From Microbulbifer halophilus (GTDB lineage Bacteria > Pseudomonadota > Gammaproteobacteria > Pseudomonadales > Cellvibrionaceae), in NCBI RefSeq assembly GCF_026183675.1, contig NZ_JAPIVK010000031.1, forward strand, positions 1 through 55,346: a stretch of 55,346 bases of DNA. Direction: 5' to 3'. Under the pieces are notes generated by a model. It ran no database searches. It saw only the letters and a list, made by a program, of their open reading frames with translations, and was not told where the DNA came from. Position numbers and translations under genes: made by a program. Positions 8,069 through 17,486 of the stretch are shown here, in pieces; position 1 is the first letter of the stretch, and each line of letters begins with the position of its first letter.

Positions 8069-9381
8069 CGGGCTTCCTCCCGCGCCTGATGGCGCTTCCA
8101 GTACTTTGCCGCCCCCAGCAACACGATGGCAAAAACGGTAAAGATCAGGGCCCCGCCCAGATAGTCGCCGATCAGGTCGATATAGCGCAGGAAGGCAGTG
8201 ATCAGGATGGCCGACACGCCGAGAAAGAAGTAGTGGGAAATCCCGCTGTGAATCCCGCGCACGATCAGCCAGACACCGCTGCCGATCAGCGCGAAATTGG
8301 TGACTACCTGGAAGTGAACCGCGTGCTCCGGATTGCGCGACAGGCTGACGGCCAGCAACAGCCCCCAGAGCCCCGCCAACAGCACTGCGGTGGATCGCAG
8401 GCGCCCCGATCGCCACCCCAGCCACAGGGTAAGCGCCGCGAACAGCGCCAGCATCAGCCACATGGACAGGAGATGATTCCAGTCCGCTTCCAGCAGCCCC
8501 TCCCAGGGGTTGTCGAAGCTCATTACCAGCATCAGCACCAGCGCAAAGCGCAGGCACCAGACAGAAATGACCGCCGCGTAGTCCTTCGCCGTGGCGGAGG
8601 CGCGCTCACCCAGCCACTGGCCGAAGGCAAACAGCAGCACAAAGAGCCCGGCGGCCACGGCGAGATTCTCCGCGTGGAAATCGAACAGGAAGAAGTCCCC
8701 GTCGTCTCGCCACAGCGCGGCCAGTGAATACTCCACCCAGAAGCCGACACTGGCGATCGCCACCAGCAGCAGGACGATGCTCTGGCGCCCACCCCAGAGC
8801 ACAAACAGGGAGGCAAACACAAACAGCGGGAACAGAACCGGGTAAAAGCCGAGTGAAACCTGCAGGAAAAACCAGACCAGTGCGAGGATATTGGCCTGCA
8901 ATGCCAGCCAGGGACTGCGCGTCAACAGTGCGAACGGCAGGCAGCCCAGCGCCCACCAGAAGACGCCGTCCGGCATGTGTTCGCCGAGATGGTAGATCTG
9001 CGCAATCAGGATGATCGAGGCACCGTAGAAGAGGTTGCCGAGCAGGAAGAGCCCCACCCCGCCGCTCTCATCGCCACCGGCGTAGCGGCGCAACGCCAGT
9101 GCCTGGGTGGTCACGGTCAGCGCAATCAGCCCCACCATGCGCAGGGCGCGGGGAATCTCGTCCCAGTTGGCTCCCAGCAGCGTGATGATGGCGAGGCCGA
9201 TAAACAGGTAGCCCAGCCCCACCAGCACGTTGTAACCGAAGGAGCGGTTTTTGGCGCGGTGGTAGTCCACCTCATAGCGCCGGCAGATCTGCTCCGCCTG
9301 GGGCTCGCTGATCAGGCCATCCTCCACCCAGTCGGCCGCCTCCCGCGCCAGGTCGTTCTTCAGTAATCGTATCAAGCGCAT
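8065..9381 (-). CDS. DUF2157 domain multi-pass membrane protein
   Basis: About 438 residues. The N-terminal 60 residues (MRLIRLLKNDLAREAADWVEDGLIS...CRRYEVDY) match the soluble start of DUF2157 proteins, and the rest holds about twelve to fourteen hydrophobic segments. I chose ATG 9381 because the family begins this way; an in-frame ATG at 9432 would add 17 residues without a ribosome site. The gene overlaps its partner downstream by 4 bp. It is divergent from ahpC with a roughly 290 bp gap. Function unknown. Confidence 0.83.
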   Translation of the reverse strand: MRLIRLLKNDLAREAADWVEDGLISEPQAEQICRRYEVDYHRAKNRSFGYNVLVGLGYLFIGLAIITLLGANWDEIPRALRMVGLIALTVTTQALALRRYAGGDESGGVGLFLLGNLFYGASIILIAQIYHLGEHMPDGVFWWALGCLPFALLTRSPWLALQANILALVWFFLQVSLGFYPVLFPLFVFASLFVLWGGRQSIVLLLVAIASVGFWVEYSLAALWRDDGDFFLFDFHAENLAVAAGLFVLLFAFGQWLGERASATAKDYAAVISVWCLRFALVLMLVMSFDNPWEGLLEADWNHLLSMWLMLALFAALTLWLGWRSGRLRSTAVLLAGLWGLLLAVSLSRNPEHAVHFQVVTNFALIGSGVWLIVRGIHSGISHYFFLGVSAILITAFLRYIDLIGDYLGGALIFTVFAIVLLGAAKYWKRHQAREEAR

Positions 9382-9550
9382 CCTATGGCCCCGTCCGCCC
9401 GTATTGGGAATCACTATCCGCCGCCCGGTCATCTGTATGGAAGCGACGCAGTGGTCAGTTGTCCGCGGAGTATCCCCAATGGCGCTGGAATCTGCAATTG
9501 GGCATTCCTGTAGTCAATTTGCAATGGAACCTATGGATAAAAAGCAATCA

Positions 9551-9587
9551 ATCACTACAAGCTATTACCATTATTGAAATAGATTAT
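9551..9587 (+). promoter_or_regulatory. Candidate OxyR binding site upstream of ahpC
   Basis: Four tetramers at 11-bp spacing, ATCA-N7-CTAT-N7-ATTG-N7-TTAT, approximate the OxyR consensus ATAG-N7-CTAT-N7-ATAG-N7-CTAT. Eleven of sixteen key positions agree, and the first spacer CTACAAG keeps the preferred T and A. It lies 85 bp before the ahpC start, in a locally AT-rich tract. OxyR control of ahpC is well known in proteobacteria; use of this site is inference. Confidence 0.4.
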
Positions 9588-9671
9588 TTTAATCAATAAA
9601 CATTGGGCCATAGTATTACTCGCGTTCCAGACAACTTGATACGCAAACACACAGCGAACGAGGAGCAAACT

Positions 9672-10238
9672 ATGTCTCGCTACATCGAATCCGAACTGAA
9701 GCCCTTCAACGCCAAGGCCTACCAGGCCGGCGACTTCTTCGACATCAGCGATGCGGATGTCAAAGGCAAGTGGGCGGTGTTCTTCTTCTATCCGGCCGAC
9801 TTTACCTTCGTCTGCCCCACCGAGCTGGGCGACCTGGCCGACAACTATGAAGAGTTCAAGAAACTCGGTGTGGAAATCTACTCCGTCTCCACCGACACCC
9901 ACTTCACCCACAAGGCGTGGCACGACTCTTCAGAGACCATCGGCAAGATCCAGTACCCGATGATCGGCGACCCGACCGGCACCATCACCCGCAACTTTGG
10001 CGTGATGATCGAGGAAGAAGGCATCGCCGACCGCGGCACCTTCGTCATCGATCCGGAAGGCAAGATCCAGATCGTCGAGATCACCGCCGGCGGTATCGGC
10101 CGCGATGCCCAGGAACTGCTGCGCAAGATCAAGGCCGCCCAGTACGTCGCCGCCCACCCAGGTGAAGTATGCCCGGCCAAGTGGAAAGAAGGCGAGGAAA
10201 CCCTGGCGCCGTCCCTGGACCTGGTCGGCAAGATCTGA
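9672..10238 (+). CDS. ahpC: Alkyl hydroperoxide reductase subunit C (typical 2-Cys peroxiredoxin)
   Basis: A 188-residue 2-Cys peroxiredoxin that reduces H2O2, organic peroxides and peroxynitrite in the cytosol, and is recharged by AhpF. The peroxidatic cysteine C48 is in [14 protein letters not shown] and the resolving cysteine C167 in GEVCPAKW. Length and both motifs are normal for AhpC. AGGAG lies just upstream of ATG 9672. ahpF follows 243 bp downstream across a hairpin array and an internal terminator, which should make ahpC transcript exceed ahpF. Probably induced by OxyR (site at 9551-9587). Confidence 0.97.
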   Translation: MSRYIESELKPFNAKAYQAGDFFDISDADVKGKWAVFFFYPADFTFVCPTELGDLADNYEEFKKLGVEIYSVSTDTHFTHKAWHDSSETIGKIQYPMIGDPTGTITRNFGVMIEEEGIADRGTFVIDPEGKIQIVEITAGGIGRDAQELLRKIKAAQYVAAHPGEVCPAKWKEGEETLAPSLDLVGKI

Positions 10239-10249
10239 ACCTTCTTACT

Positions 10250-10324
10250 CCCCTCTCCCTGGAGGGGCCGGGGAAGACGGCTTCCAGCCGCTTCCCCGCT
10301 GGGAACGCCGAGCTCCAGCTCGGC
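10250..10324. repeat. Array of three GC-rich palindromes between ahpC and ahpF
   Basis: Three adjacent stems: CCCCTC/GAGGGG (10250-10267); a near-perfect hairpin at 10269-10298 with CGGGGAAG and CTTCCCCG outside and CGGCT/AGCCG inside, separated by one unpaired A; and GCCGAGCT-CC-AGCTCGGC (10307-10324). Clustered palindromes of this sort are typical of REP/BIME elements, and in the ahpC 3' region could protect its mRNA from 3' exonucleases. Confidence 0.6.
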
Positions 10325-10374
10325 ACGCGGGCCGCAGGCCCGCCAAGACCTCAACCGGGACTGCCATCCCCATT

Positions 10375-10398
10375 GCCCACCGCCAGGTGGGCCTTTTT
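10375..10398 (+). terminator. Rho-independent terminator between ahpC and ahpF
   Basis: GCCCACC-GCCA-GGTGGGC makes a 7-bp stem with a four-base loop, directly followed by C and five T. It has the standard form of an intrinsic terminator and lies 84 bp before ahpF, so it likely ends most ahpC transcripts and sets a lower level for ahpF. Confidence 0.75.
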
Positions 10399-10481
10399 AG
10401 GGAGCCCCTGAACAAGTTTCCCGAGCCATCAGGGAATTTCTTCAGAGCCTTCTCAACCCAAACCGGAAACAGGACACAACG

Positions 10482-12089
10482 ATGTTGGATGCAAACCTGA
10501 AACAGCAACTGGACATCTATCTGCGCAATATCAAAGATCCGATCGAGATTCTTGTGTCCGGTGACGACAGCCCCAAATCCGCCGAACTGGAAGAGCTCGC
10601 CTTCGAGATCGTCGGCCTCTCCGACAAGATCCGGGCCAGCAAGGGCGATGCCGGACGCACCCCGAGCATGGCCATCGGCCCTGTCGGTGAAGCGCCGCGT
10701 GTCAGCTTCGCCGGCATTCCCCTGGGCCATGAATTCACCTCGCTGGTACTGGCCCTGCTGCAGGCCGGCGGCCATCCGTCCAAGGCCGATCCGGAAGTCC
10801 TCGAACAGGTGCGCAACCTGGACGGCGAATTCCATTTCGAGACCTATATCTCGCTGTCGTGCCAGAACTGCCCGGACGTGGTCCAGGCCCTGAACCTGAT
10901 GGCGACCCTGAACCCGAAGATCACCCACGAGATGATCGACGGCGCCCTCTTCCAGGACGAAGTGGAATCGCTCAACGTGATGGCGGTACCCTCCGTCTAC
11001 CTGAACGGCGAACACTTCGGCCAGGGCCGCATGACGCTCGAGGAAATCGTAGGCAGGCTCGACACCGGCGCCGCCGAACGCAAGGCCGCCGAACTGAGTG
11101 AAAAGGACCCGTACGATGTACTGGTTGTGGGCGGCGGCCCCGCCGGCGCCGCGGCCGCCATCTACGCCGCGCGCAAGGGCATTCGCACCGGCCTGGTCGC
11201 CGAGCGCTTCGGCGGCCAGGTGATGGACACCGTGGGTATCGAGAACTTTATCTCCGTCCCCTACACCGAGGGCCCGAAACTGTCCGCGAGCCTGGAACAG
11301 CACGTCAAGGAATACGGTGTGGACATCATCACCGACCAGCGCGCCGCCGGCCTCAGCCGCGACGGCCTGGTAAAACTGGACCTGGAGAGCGGTGCCAACC
11401 TGTCCGGCCGCTCCGTGGTGCTGGCCACCGGCGCCCGCTGGCGCCCGCTGGGTGTGCCCGGTGAAGAGGAATACCGCACCAAAGGTGTGGCCTACTGCCC
11501 CCACTGCGACGGCCCCTTCTTCAAGGGCAGGGATGTGGCTGTGATCGGCGGCGGTAACTCGGGTATCGAGGCGGCCATCGACCTGGCGGGCATCGTCAAG
11601 CATGTCACCGTGCTGGAATTCGCCGACACGCTGCGCGCCGACGAAGTACTGGTGCGTAAGGCGCGCTCGATGGACAACATCGATATCATCGTCAACGCCC
11701 AGACAACGGAAATCACCGGCGACGGCAACAAGGTCAACGGCCTCACCTACACCGATCGCGAGACCGGCGACAGCAAACAACTGGAACTGGCGGGCGTCTT
11801 CGTGCAGATCGGCCTGGTGCCCAACACCGAGTTCCTGGAGCACAGCAGCCTGGAGATGAACCGCATCGGCGAAATCGCCATCGACGAACGCGGCGCCACC
11901 TCCATGCCGGGCGTCTACGCCGCCGGCGACGCCACCACCGTGCCCTACAAGCAGATTGTGATCTCCATGGGTGCGGGCGCTACGGCGGCTCTGGGGGCCT
12001 TTGACTACCTGATCCGTTCTTCGGTATCTGACGAGGTCGGGGAAGCTGCAGACAATGGTGAACCTGAAGCGCTGGCCGAGAGCGCTTGA
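10482..12089 (+). CDS. ahpF: Alkyl hydroperoxide reductase subunit F
   Basis: A 535-residue flavoprotein disulphide reductase that passes electrons from NADH to AhpC. The N-terminal double thioredoxin-like domain holds the C127-x2-C130 centre (SCQNC). The thioredoxin-reductase-like part has the FAD motif [16 protein letters not shown] (about 215-230), the second redox centre C339-x2-C342 (YCPHC), the NADH motif [12 protein letters not shown] and the C-terminal FAD motif GVYAAGDAT. Slightly longer than E. coli AhpF (521) because of an acidic Ala/Glu tail after residue 515. It ends before a terminator at 12108. Confidence 0.97.
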   Translation: MLDANLKQQLDIYLRNIKDPIEILVSGDDSPKSAELEELAFEIVGLSDKIRASKGDAGRTPSMAIGPVGEAPRVSFAGIPLGHEFTSLVLALLQAGGHPSKADPEVLEQVRNLDGEFHFETYISLSCQNCPDVVQALNLMATLNPKITHEMIDGALFQDEVESLNVMAVPSVYLNGEHFGQGRMTLEEIVGRLDTGAAERKAAELSEKDPYDVLVVGGGPAGAAAAIYAARKGIRTGLVAERFGGQVMDTVGIENFISVPYTEGPKLSASLEQHVKEYGVDIITDQRAAGLSRDGLVKLDLESGANLSGRSVVLATGARWRPLGVPGEEEYRTKGVAYCPHCDGPFFKGRDVAVIGGGNSGIEAAIDLAGIVKHVTVLEFADTLRADEVLVRKARSMDNIDIIVNAQTTEITGDGNKVNGLTYTDRETGDSKQLELAGVFVQIGLVPNTEFLEHSSLEMNRIGEIAIDERGATSMPGVYAAGDATTVPYKQIVISMGAGATAALGAFDYLIRSSVSDEVGEAADNGEPEALAESA

Positions 12090-12107
12090 ACCACTTGGCT
12101 ACCAAAT

Positions 12108-12136
12108 GACGGCCGGCAGACGTCGGCCGTCTTCTC
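12108..12136 (+). terminator. Terminator after ahpF
   Basis: GACGGCCG (12108-12115) pairs perfectly with CGGCCGTC (12124-12131) around an 8-base loop, then TTCTCC. The pyrimidine-rich tail is short of T, so efficiency is uncertain, but position right after ahpF fits termination. Confidence 0.6.
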
Positions 12137-12468
12137 CCTCCCCGAGCTGTTTAAACACCGAGCCAGCCCCCTCCCTCTATTCTGGCATCAGGAAAAACGA
12201 TAACCGGGCCTGATTCCTGCCCGGATTATCAGATTCCACGAAAGTTTCTCCGGACGCAGGGTTTTCATAGGCTGTTCCTGTCTGCCCATTCGCCTGCGGC
12301 CTCGACGCTGTGGCCCTTCCGGCGTATTCTTGGGAACATTATCTCATTCTGGAAACAAGGTGAGGAAAGTTGGCCACTGTGTGAAGAAATTGCGTTTATT
12401 ACTTGCATCCACGCATCACAGTTTCGAGGCACTTTGCCATTTAATGGCCGCGGAAGGACTGAAAACCA
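12137..12468. other. Intergenic region ahpF–FAD monooxygenase
   Basis: About 330 bases without a convincing gene. Short open frames here have no homologue I recognise and no ribosome site. Base composition drops toward AT from about 12240 on, marking entry to the accessory region. The promoter of the monooxygenase must lie here, but no clear -35/-10 pair was found. Confidence 0.4.
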
Positions 12469-13557
12469 TTGAATCCTGTACCACCCAGTACTCTTGTAGT
12501 CGGCGCCGGAGCCAGCGGTCTTGCCTTTGCGCTTGTATATGCACAGGCAGGCGCCAATGTTCGTATCATCGATAAGAGAAAACATCGATCAATGACAGGA
12601 AAGGCCACAGGAGTGGCACAAGGAGTATGGAATCAACTCCACCGGTTTGGAATCACTTCTTCCGTACTGGCGGCTGCGACTCCGATGCGCAACTTTGTCT
12701 TCCACGATGACGAAGCACTGATTGCAAATGTTCCGGTACCAGAGATATCTGGCAGAGCCCCGGCCCACCTCTATCCTCAATGGCAGCTCGAATGCGACAT
12801 GGAGAAAGCACTTGTCGCATACGGTGTGGAGGTGGAATACGGGATAACCTTGGTTGAGTTTCATCAATCCAGGGAGCATGTACAGGCTACTCTGAAGCAC
12901 AATGACGAACCCCGGACAGAACAGTATGAGACAGACTGGCTGATTGGTGCAGATGGCGCGCACAGTGATACCCGAAGAATACTGAACCTGCCGTTCCCCG
13001 GACGGGACTATCCAGGACCATGGTCTGTCGCAGAAATAGCCACATCGCTATGGCCTCGCCAAGTGCAGGCTCAACTGTTCCTGCATCGCGACGGCGTCGG
13101 GCTGTTTTTATCCCAACCGTCTCATGGTGCCGTACAGGGCATCCTGAATGCGAAGGGCGCAGCCAGCGAACTCAAGAAAAGGTTCGCAGATGCAGAACTC
13201 CGGTATGAGCGTGAATTCCAGGTATCGCTGCGGCGCGTGTCGAAACCACGGCTGGGGAGAGTGTGGTTGATTGGGGATTCAGCACATGTGCAATCGCCGG
13301 TTGGCGGCCAGGGACTCAACCTTGCTATCTGGGATGGAATTACACTCGCGAATGCATTGCTCAATGCTGATCTGACCGTCGAACGACGCCTTGCATCACG
13401 CGCAAGGCGGACACTCCTGTTTACTGACTTCGACTATAGAATGCTCGCTACAAGGAACCGGGCGATACGAATACTGCGAAACTTCTACTGGAGTTTCGCA
13501 TCCAGGTATCCGATCGTCGCGAAGTGGTTTTTCAGGATTATCTCGGGTGCCTGGTAG
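12469..13557 (+). CDS. FAD-dependent monooxygenase (PheA/TfdB aromatic hydroxylase family)
   Basis: A 362-residue single-component flavoprotein. The dinucleotide motif is LVVGAGASGLAFALVYAQAG (near residue 9). The DG motif lies in GADGAHSDTRR and the GD motif in WLIGDSAHVQSPVGGQGLN, together the signature of FAD-dependent aromatic hydroxylases. It lacks the long C-terminal thioredoxin-like domain of phenol hydroxylases, so it is a short member. Translation probably starts at the TTG at 12469 with GGAAGGA upstream; no in-frame ATG fits. Base composition is visibly lower in GC than ahpF, suggesting acquisition. Substrate unknown. Confidence 0.82.
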   Translation: MNPVPPSTLVVGAGASGLAFALVYAQAGANVRIIDKRKHRSMTGKATGVAQGVWNQLHRFGITSSVLAAATPMRNFVFHDDEALIANVPVPEISGRAPAHLYPQWQLECDMEKALVAYGVEVEYGITLVEFHQSREHVQATLKHNDEPRTEQYETDWLIGADGAHSDTRRILNLPFPGRDYPGPWSVAEIATSLWPRQVQAQLFLHRDGVGLFLSQPSHGAVQGILNAKGAASELKKRFADAELRYEREFQVSLRRVSKPRLGRVWLIGDSAHVQSPVGGQGLNLAIWDGITLANALLNADLTVERRLASRARRTLLFTDFDYRMLATRNRAIRILRNFYWSFASRYPIVAKWFFRIISGAW

Positions 13558-13649
13558 TCGAGAATACCAACTCATACAACAGAATCGAGGCTGTGGAACA
13601 GGTCAGCAAGGCACTGCAATGCAGACTGATATCGTCCACTACAGTCAAT

Positions 13650-14588
13650 CTATACACCCGGCGGGCGTGTACCCGCCATCGTTGGCATGACCTCGCGCAT
13701 CAGGTCGACAAAGGTGCGCAGCCGGGCCGGGTAATAGGCGGCGTAGGGATACAGCAGATAAATGGGCAGGGGATGCGCACACCACTGTGGCTGGATACGG
13801 ACAAGACGCCCAGCCTTCAGATCTTCCTGTACAATCCATGTAGACACTATCGCGACCCCCAGCCCTTCGAGCACACTCTGGCGCAGGGCATAGAGGCTGT
13901 CGGTACTGAACCGGGGCAGGATGTTGAGTTGCTGTGAGCGATCAGCACGCCGATCGACCAAGGTCACTTCGTTGCGGTAATAGGTGCTCAAGGCAACCCA
14001 GGGAAGCCGCTCCAGATCCTGCACCCGTTCTATGGTCGGGGATTGCTCGAGTAATCCCGATGCCGCAACCACAATACGCGGCATCTCCGCCAACAGCACG
14101 GCGATCACCGACGGGTCCGTCACGCTGCCCACATGGATCGCGCAGTCGATGTTATCGGCGATAAAATCGGGCGAGTGGTCGTTCAACATCCAGTCAATGG
14201 ACACCTCAGGATAGCGCTGCAGATAGCGGCTCAGTGGCCGGATCATCTGATCCTGGCCAAAGGCATGGGGAGCGCGCACCCGCAGGCGCCCCGTCGGCTC
14301 ATCCCCCGCCCCCCGCAGGCCGTCTTCCAGCTCAGACCACTGTTCGATCAGCGTTCTGGCGTGGACGTAGCAACGTTCGCCATCGTCAGTCAGCTTCCGA
14401 CCGTGGGTACTGCGCAGAATCAGCTTGGTTCCGAGCAGCTTCTCCAGGGTATTCAAGCGGCGGCTGATCGTGGGCTGGGTTGTACCGAGCTGCCGGGCGG
14501 CCGCTGAGAGACTGCCGCTATCGACGATCCGCACAAACGTCCGCATCAACTCTATACGGTCTATTCCCAGGCTACTTAATTGGCTCAT
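13650..14588 (-). CDS. LysR-family transcriptional regulator
   Basis: A 312-residue LysR regulator. The winged HTH is at the N-terminus (residues about 10-70; FVRIVDSGSLSAAARQLGTT with PTISRRLNTLEKLLG), followed by a substrate-binding domain containing the RVRAPHAFGQ segment usual for the CrgA/DmlR-like subgroup. Starts at ATG 14588. It is transcribed away from the MFS gene at 14796 and toward the monooxygenase. By the usual LysR rule it should control the divergent MFS transporter and perhaps the hydrolase that follows. Inducer unknown. Confidence 0.92.
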   Translation of the reverse strand: MSQLSSLGIDRIELMRTFVRIVDSGSLSAAARQLGTTQPTISRRLNTLEKLLGTKLILRSTHGRKLTDDGERCYVHARTLIEQWSELEDGLRGAGDEPTGRLRVRAPHAFGQDQMIRPLSRYLQRYPEVSIDWMLNDHSPDFIADNIDCAIHVGSVTDPSVIAVLLAEMPRIVVAASGLLEQSPTIERVQDLERLPWVALSTYYRNEVTLVDRRADRSQQLNILPRFSTDSLYALRQSVLEGLGVAIVSTWIVQEDLKAGRLVRIQPQWCAHPLPIYLLYPYAAYYPARLRTFVDLMREVMPTMAGTRPPGV

Positions 14589-14795
14589 ATGCCAAGTGTA
14601 TAACAGTCTTTCCTGTCAGCCGTCTACCGGCAAGGCAGCGCATCGGTGAAACTCCACAGCCCTCGAGCAACATAGGCCATCTATCGAGCGCACAGCGCCG
14701 GCGCTCCCGGCCCGGCGGTTGCCACCGGTCGCCACCAACCGATGGCGCACCAGAACCTCGACCCAACGATTGCCTCCTGACAGGGAAAATGCAGT

Positions 14796-16019
14796 ATGCC
14801 AGTTGACAACGGCTCCACTGACGACACCGAGTCGCCGCCACCCCCATCAAGTTATTTCCTGTTAATGGCACTGATATTCGCCATCAACATGGCGGGAACT
14901 ACGCTACCGGCACCACTGTACCCGCTTTACCAGCATTCCTTCGGCTTCAGCAATCTCACCGTCTCGGTGATCTTTGCCACCTATGCCGTGGGTGTTTTGG
15001 GCGCACTGGTCATCACCGGTCCCTGGTCGGACCAGCTCGGGCGCCGCCCGGTACTCTTCGCCGGTCTTTTGGCATCCGCCCTGAGCGCCCTGCTGTTCCT
15101 GTACCAGGGCTCTCTCCCGATCCTGCTTCTGGCCCGGTTGCTGTCGGGTATTTCTGCGGGCCTGTTCACCGCGACGGCGACCATTGCGGTGATCGAGCTC
15201 GCCCCGCTGCAACAACGTGGACGGGCAGCACTGGCCGCCGGCATCGCCAATATGGGCGGCCTGGGAATGGGGCCTTTGATCGCCGGCCTCCTGTCTCAAT
15301 ACGCGTTTTGGCCACTTCATCTCCCCTACCTGCTGCACCTGGCCCTGATACTGGTCGCCGTAGTGCTGTTGTGGCACCTGCCCGAAACCGTGACACCGCC
15401 GCCCCGGCTGCAATTGCGGCGGCAGCCATTGGGATTGCCGCCGGAGGTTCGCGCGCTATTCGTACCGGCTGCCGTGGCCTGCTTTGCCGGCTTCGCGGTG
15501 CTCGGTCTGTTTACCTCGCTGGCCCCGGCGGTCATGAGCCAGATTCTGGGCCTGACCGATCGAGCCGGTATCGGCACGGTGATCTTCACGGTCTTTGCCG
15601 CCTCCCTCGCAGGTCAGATGATACAGCGTCGAATACCGGACTGGATGCGCCTGCCACTCGCCTGCGTGGCACTGTTCATCGGTGTCGGTCTGCTCGGGTT
15701 GTCTATTGCCAGCGGCGCGCTGCTGCCATTGGTCGTGGCCGCGCTTATTGCCGGTGCCGGCCAGGGCGCCATCTTCGCGGCGAGTATCGCCGCAATTGCC
15801 GAAGCCAGCCCACCCGGGAAAAAGGCGGAAGTAACCTCGCTGCTGTTCGCGATTGCCTACGTTGCCATTTCGGTGCCGATCGTCAGCCTCGGGCTCGCAA
15901 TTGAAGCTTTTGGACTGCGGGACGCCGGCATCGCTTTTACAGCGGCAATAATGTTGTCAATCGTTTTCGCCCTGCTCGCCCTGTGGCGTCTCCGCCGCCA
16001 GGCACCATCTCCCGTTTGA
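14796..16019 (+). CDS. MFS transporter (drug/solute efflux type)
   Basis: A 407-residue major facilitator protein with a 24-residue polar N-terminus and about twelve transmembrane helices. Loop 2-3 has motif A as GPWSDQLGRRPVLFAG. The set resembles drug:H+ antiporters of the Bcr/CmlA or YnfM type. It is divergent from the LysR gene with a 207 bp gap, and an alpha/beta hydrolase starts 29 bp after its stop, so the two probably form a LysR-controlled operon. Substrate unknown. Confidence 0.88.
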   Translation: MPVDNGSTDDTESPPPPSSYFLLMALIFAINMAGTTLPAPLYPLYQHSFGFSNLTVSVIFATYAVGVLGALVITGPWSDQLGRRPVLFAGLLASALSALLFLYQGSLPILLLARLLSGISAGLFTATATIAVIELAPLQQRGRAALAAGIANMGGLGMGPLIAGLLSQYAFWPLHLPYLLHLALILVAVVLLWHLPETVTPPPRLQLRRQPLGLPPEVRALFVPAAVACFAGFAVLGLFTSLAPAVMSQILGLTDRAGIGTVIFTVFAASLAGQMIQRRIPDWMRLPLACVALFIGVGLLGLSIASGALLPLVVAALIAGAGQGAIFAASIAAIAEASPPGKKAEVTSLLFAIAYVAISVPIVSLGLAIEAFGLRDAGIAFTAAIMLSIVFALLALWRLRRQAPSPV

Positions 16020-16048
16020 TTCACCTTTCCGGAACAGAGAGCTTTCCC

Positions 16049-16990
16049 ATGACTGAACAGATTCAGCAAAACGCGCACGCCACAGGACCCCTGCCCGTCT
16101 TTAATCCCGGCTCTTTCTGGAACCACTTCAGCCGCAACTACGCCATTCTGGATGACATCCGGTTGCACTATGTCGAAGGTGGGGCAGGCAACCCCATCCT
16201 GCTTATCCCGGGCTGGCCGCAGAGCTGGTACACCTGGCGCCACGTCATGCACACACTGGTGGAAACCGGTCACCGCGTGATTGCCGTCGACCCGCGGGGA
16301 ATCGGCGATTCCGATAAGCCGCGCGACGGCTATGACCTGGCGACGGTCGCCCGCGATCTACACCGGTTCGCCGGGCACCTGGGGCTGACCGGCAACGGCA
16401 CCCTGAATGTGGCCGGGCACGATATCGGCGCCTGGATCGGCTACGCCTGGGCCGCGGACTGGCCGGGCGATATCCGGCGGCTGGCGCTCTACGATGCAGC
16501 CCTGCCCGGCATCAGCCCGGCAGGCCCCGGCGGCATTCCCGATGAGACCATCAATGTGAGGACCTGGCACTTCGGCTTCAACCGGCTCGACGATCTTCCA
16601 GAACTGCTGATCAGTGGGCGCGAGCGGCTCTATCTGGACTGGCTGTTCAGGAGCAAGGCACGTAACCCCGCAGCCATCACCCCGACGGACCTGGATGAAT
16701 ACACGAGCATATTCAGCGCACCGGGCGCCATGCGGGCCGCTTTTGCCTATTACCGAACGCTGTTCAATGCCGGGGGACTCGAACAGAACCGACTGCGGGC
16801 CGACAAAAAACTCTCGATACCGGTTATGGCCTGGGGTGCCGACGGCGGTGTCGGAAACCGGCTCTACACCACGATGCGGGATGTCGCGAACCGGGTTCAG
16901 GGCGGCGTTATCAAGCAGTGCGGGCACTTTCCGCCGGAGGAGGCCCCCGACACAGTCGCCGGCCAACTGGCAGACTTTTTCGGGGATTGA
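16049..16990 (+). CDS. Cap-type alpha/beta hydrolase (epoxide hydrolase/dehalogenase-like)
   Basis: A 313-residue alpha/beta-fold hydrolase. The oxyanion element is PGWPQSW (residues 54-60). The nucleophile elbow GHDIGA places Asp125 as nucleophile, as in epoxide hydrolases and haloalkane dehalogenases rather than Ser esterases. The catalytic His is H293 in CGHFPPEEAP, and a cap domain fills residues 150-240. The start is ATG 16049; the frame is open further upstream, but that part lies in the MFS gene. Located directly after an MFS pump under a LysR gene, it may degrade a compound the pump exports. Exact reaction unknown. Confidence 0.85.
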   Translation: MTEQIQQNAHATGPLPVFNPGSFWNHFSRNYAILDDIRLHYVEGGAGNPILLIPGWPQSWYTWRHVMHTLVETGHRVIAVDPRGIGDSDKPRDGYDLATVARDLHRFAGHLGLTGNGTLNVAGHDIGAWIGYAWAADWPGDIRRLALYDAALPGISPAGPGGIPDETINVRTWHFGFNRLDDLPELLISGRERLYLDWLFRSKARNPAAITPTDLDEYTSIFSAPGAMRAAFAYYRTLFNAGGLEQNRLRADKKLSIPVMAWGADGGVGNRLYTTMRDVANRVQGGVIKQCGHFPPEEAPDTVAGQLADFFGD

Positions 16991-17486
16991 AGTTATGGGT
17001 CCCGTCGCCGGCAACCGGAGTCGATTCGGGACCCAATCCAGCGCTTCCACCGCCATATCGAAAAAAATAACGTCTGATTGATACGAGCCGACCGTTTGGG
17101 GTCATCATGGGATAACCTGGCAGACTACTTTACTTTCGCCTCGTATTTTTTGTCGAGGGGCCGGCAACACACTCAAAGAGCACCTGTAATAACTTCACCC
17201 GTAACACCGGCATGCCCCAGCGAGTATACTCGAGAGCACGGTGGCTCCCAGCCAGGCCCCGACCTGAACCCGTCAATTCAGCAGAGAATCGCCTGAGCTT
17301 TAATGGGATGAACAGGATCCGGGGCTTTGCTGTCGTGCCTCTGAAGGGCCAAGCAGCCCACACGAGACGGGTCGCTCGATGGCCCGACTCAGAGAGTGTC
17401 GATCCAGGACGCAACGACCGTATTCACGTCCTCCGGCGCTGAGCACACGTGTAGCCCCAGAAAAATAGTAATCATCGCAAAACGAA
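16991..17486. other. Intergenic region without intact gene
   Basis: About 500 bases. Open frames on both strands lack start signals and recognisable families. On the minus strand around 17396-17460 a short stretch reads GLHVCSAPEDVNTVVASWID and then stops two codons later, which looks like the C-terminal tail of a lost hydrolase or reductase; it is too short to name. No terminator with a T-run was seen. Confidence 0.4.

Noticed and set aside
10245..11843. 532-residue open frame antisense to ahpF
   Set aside because: Composition is typical of the reverse complement of a GC-rich gene; ahpF motifs are complete on the plus strand.
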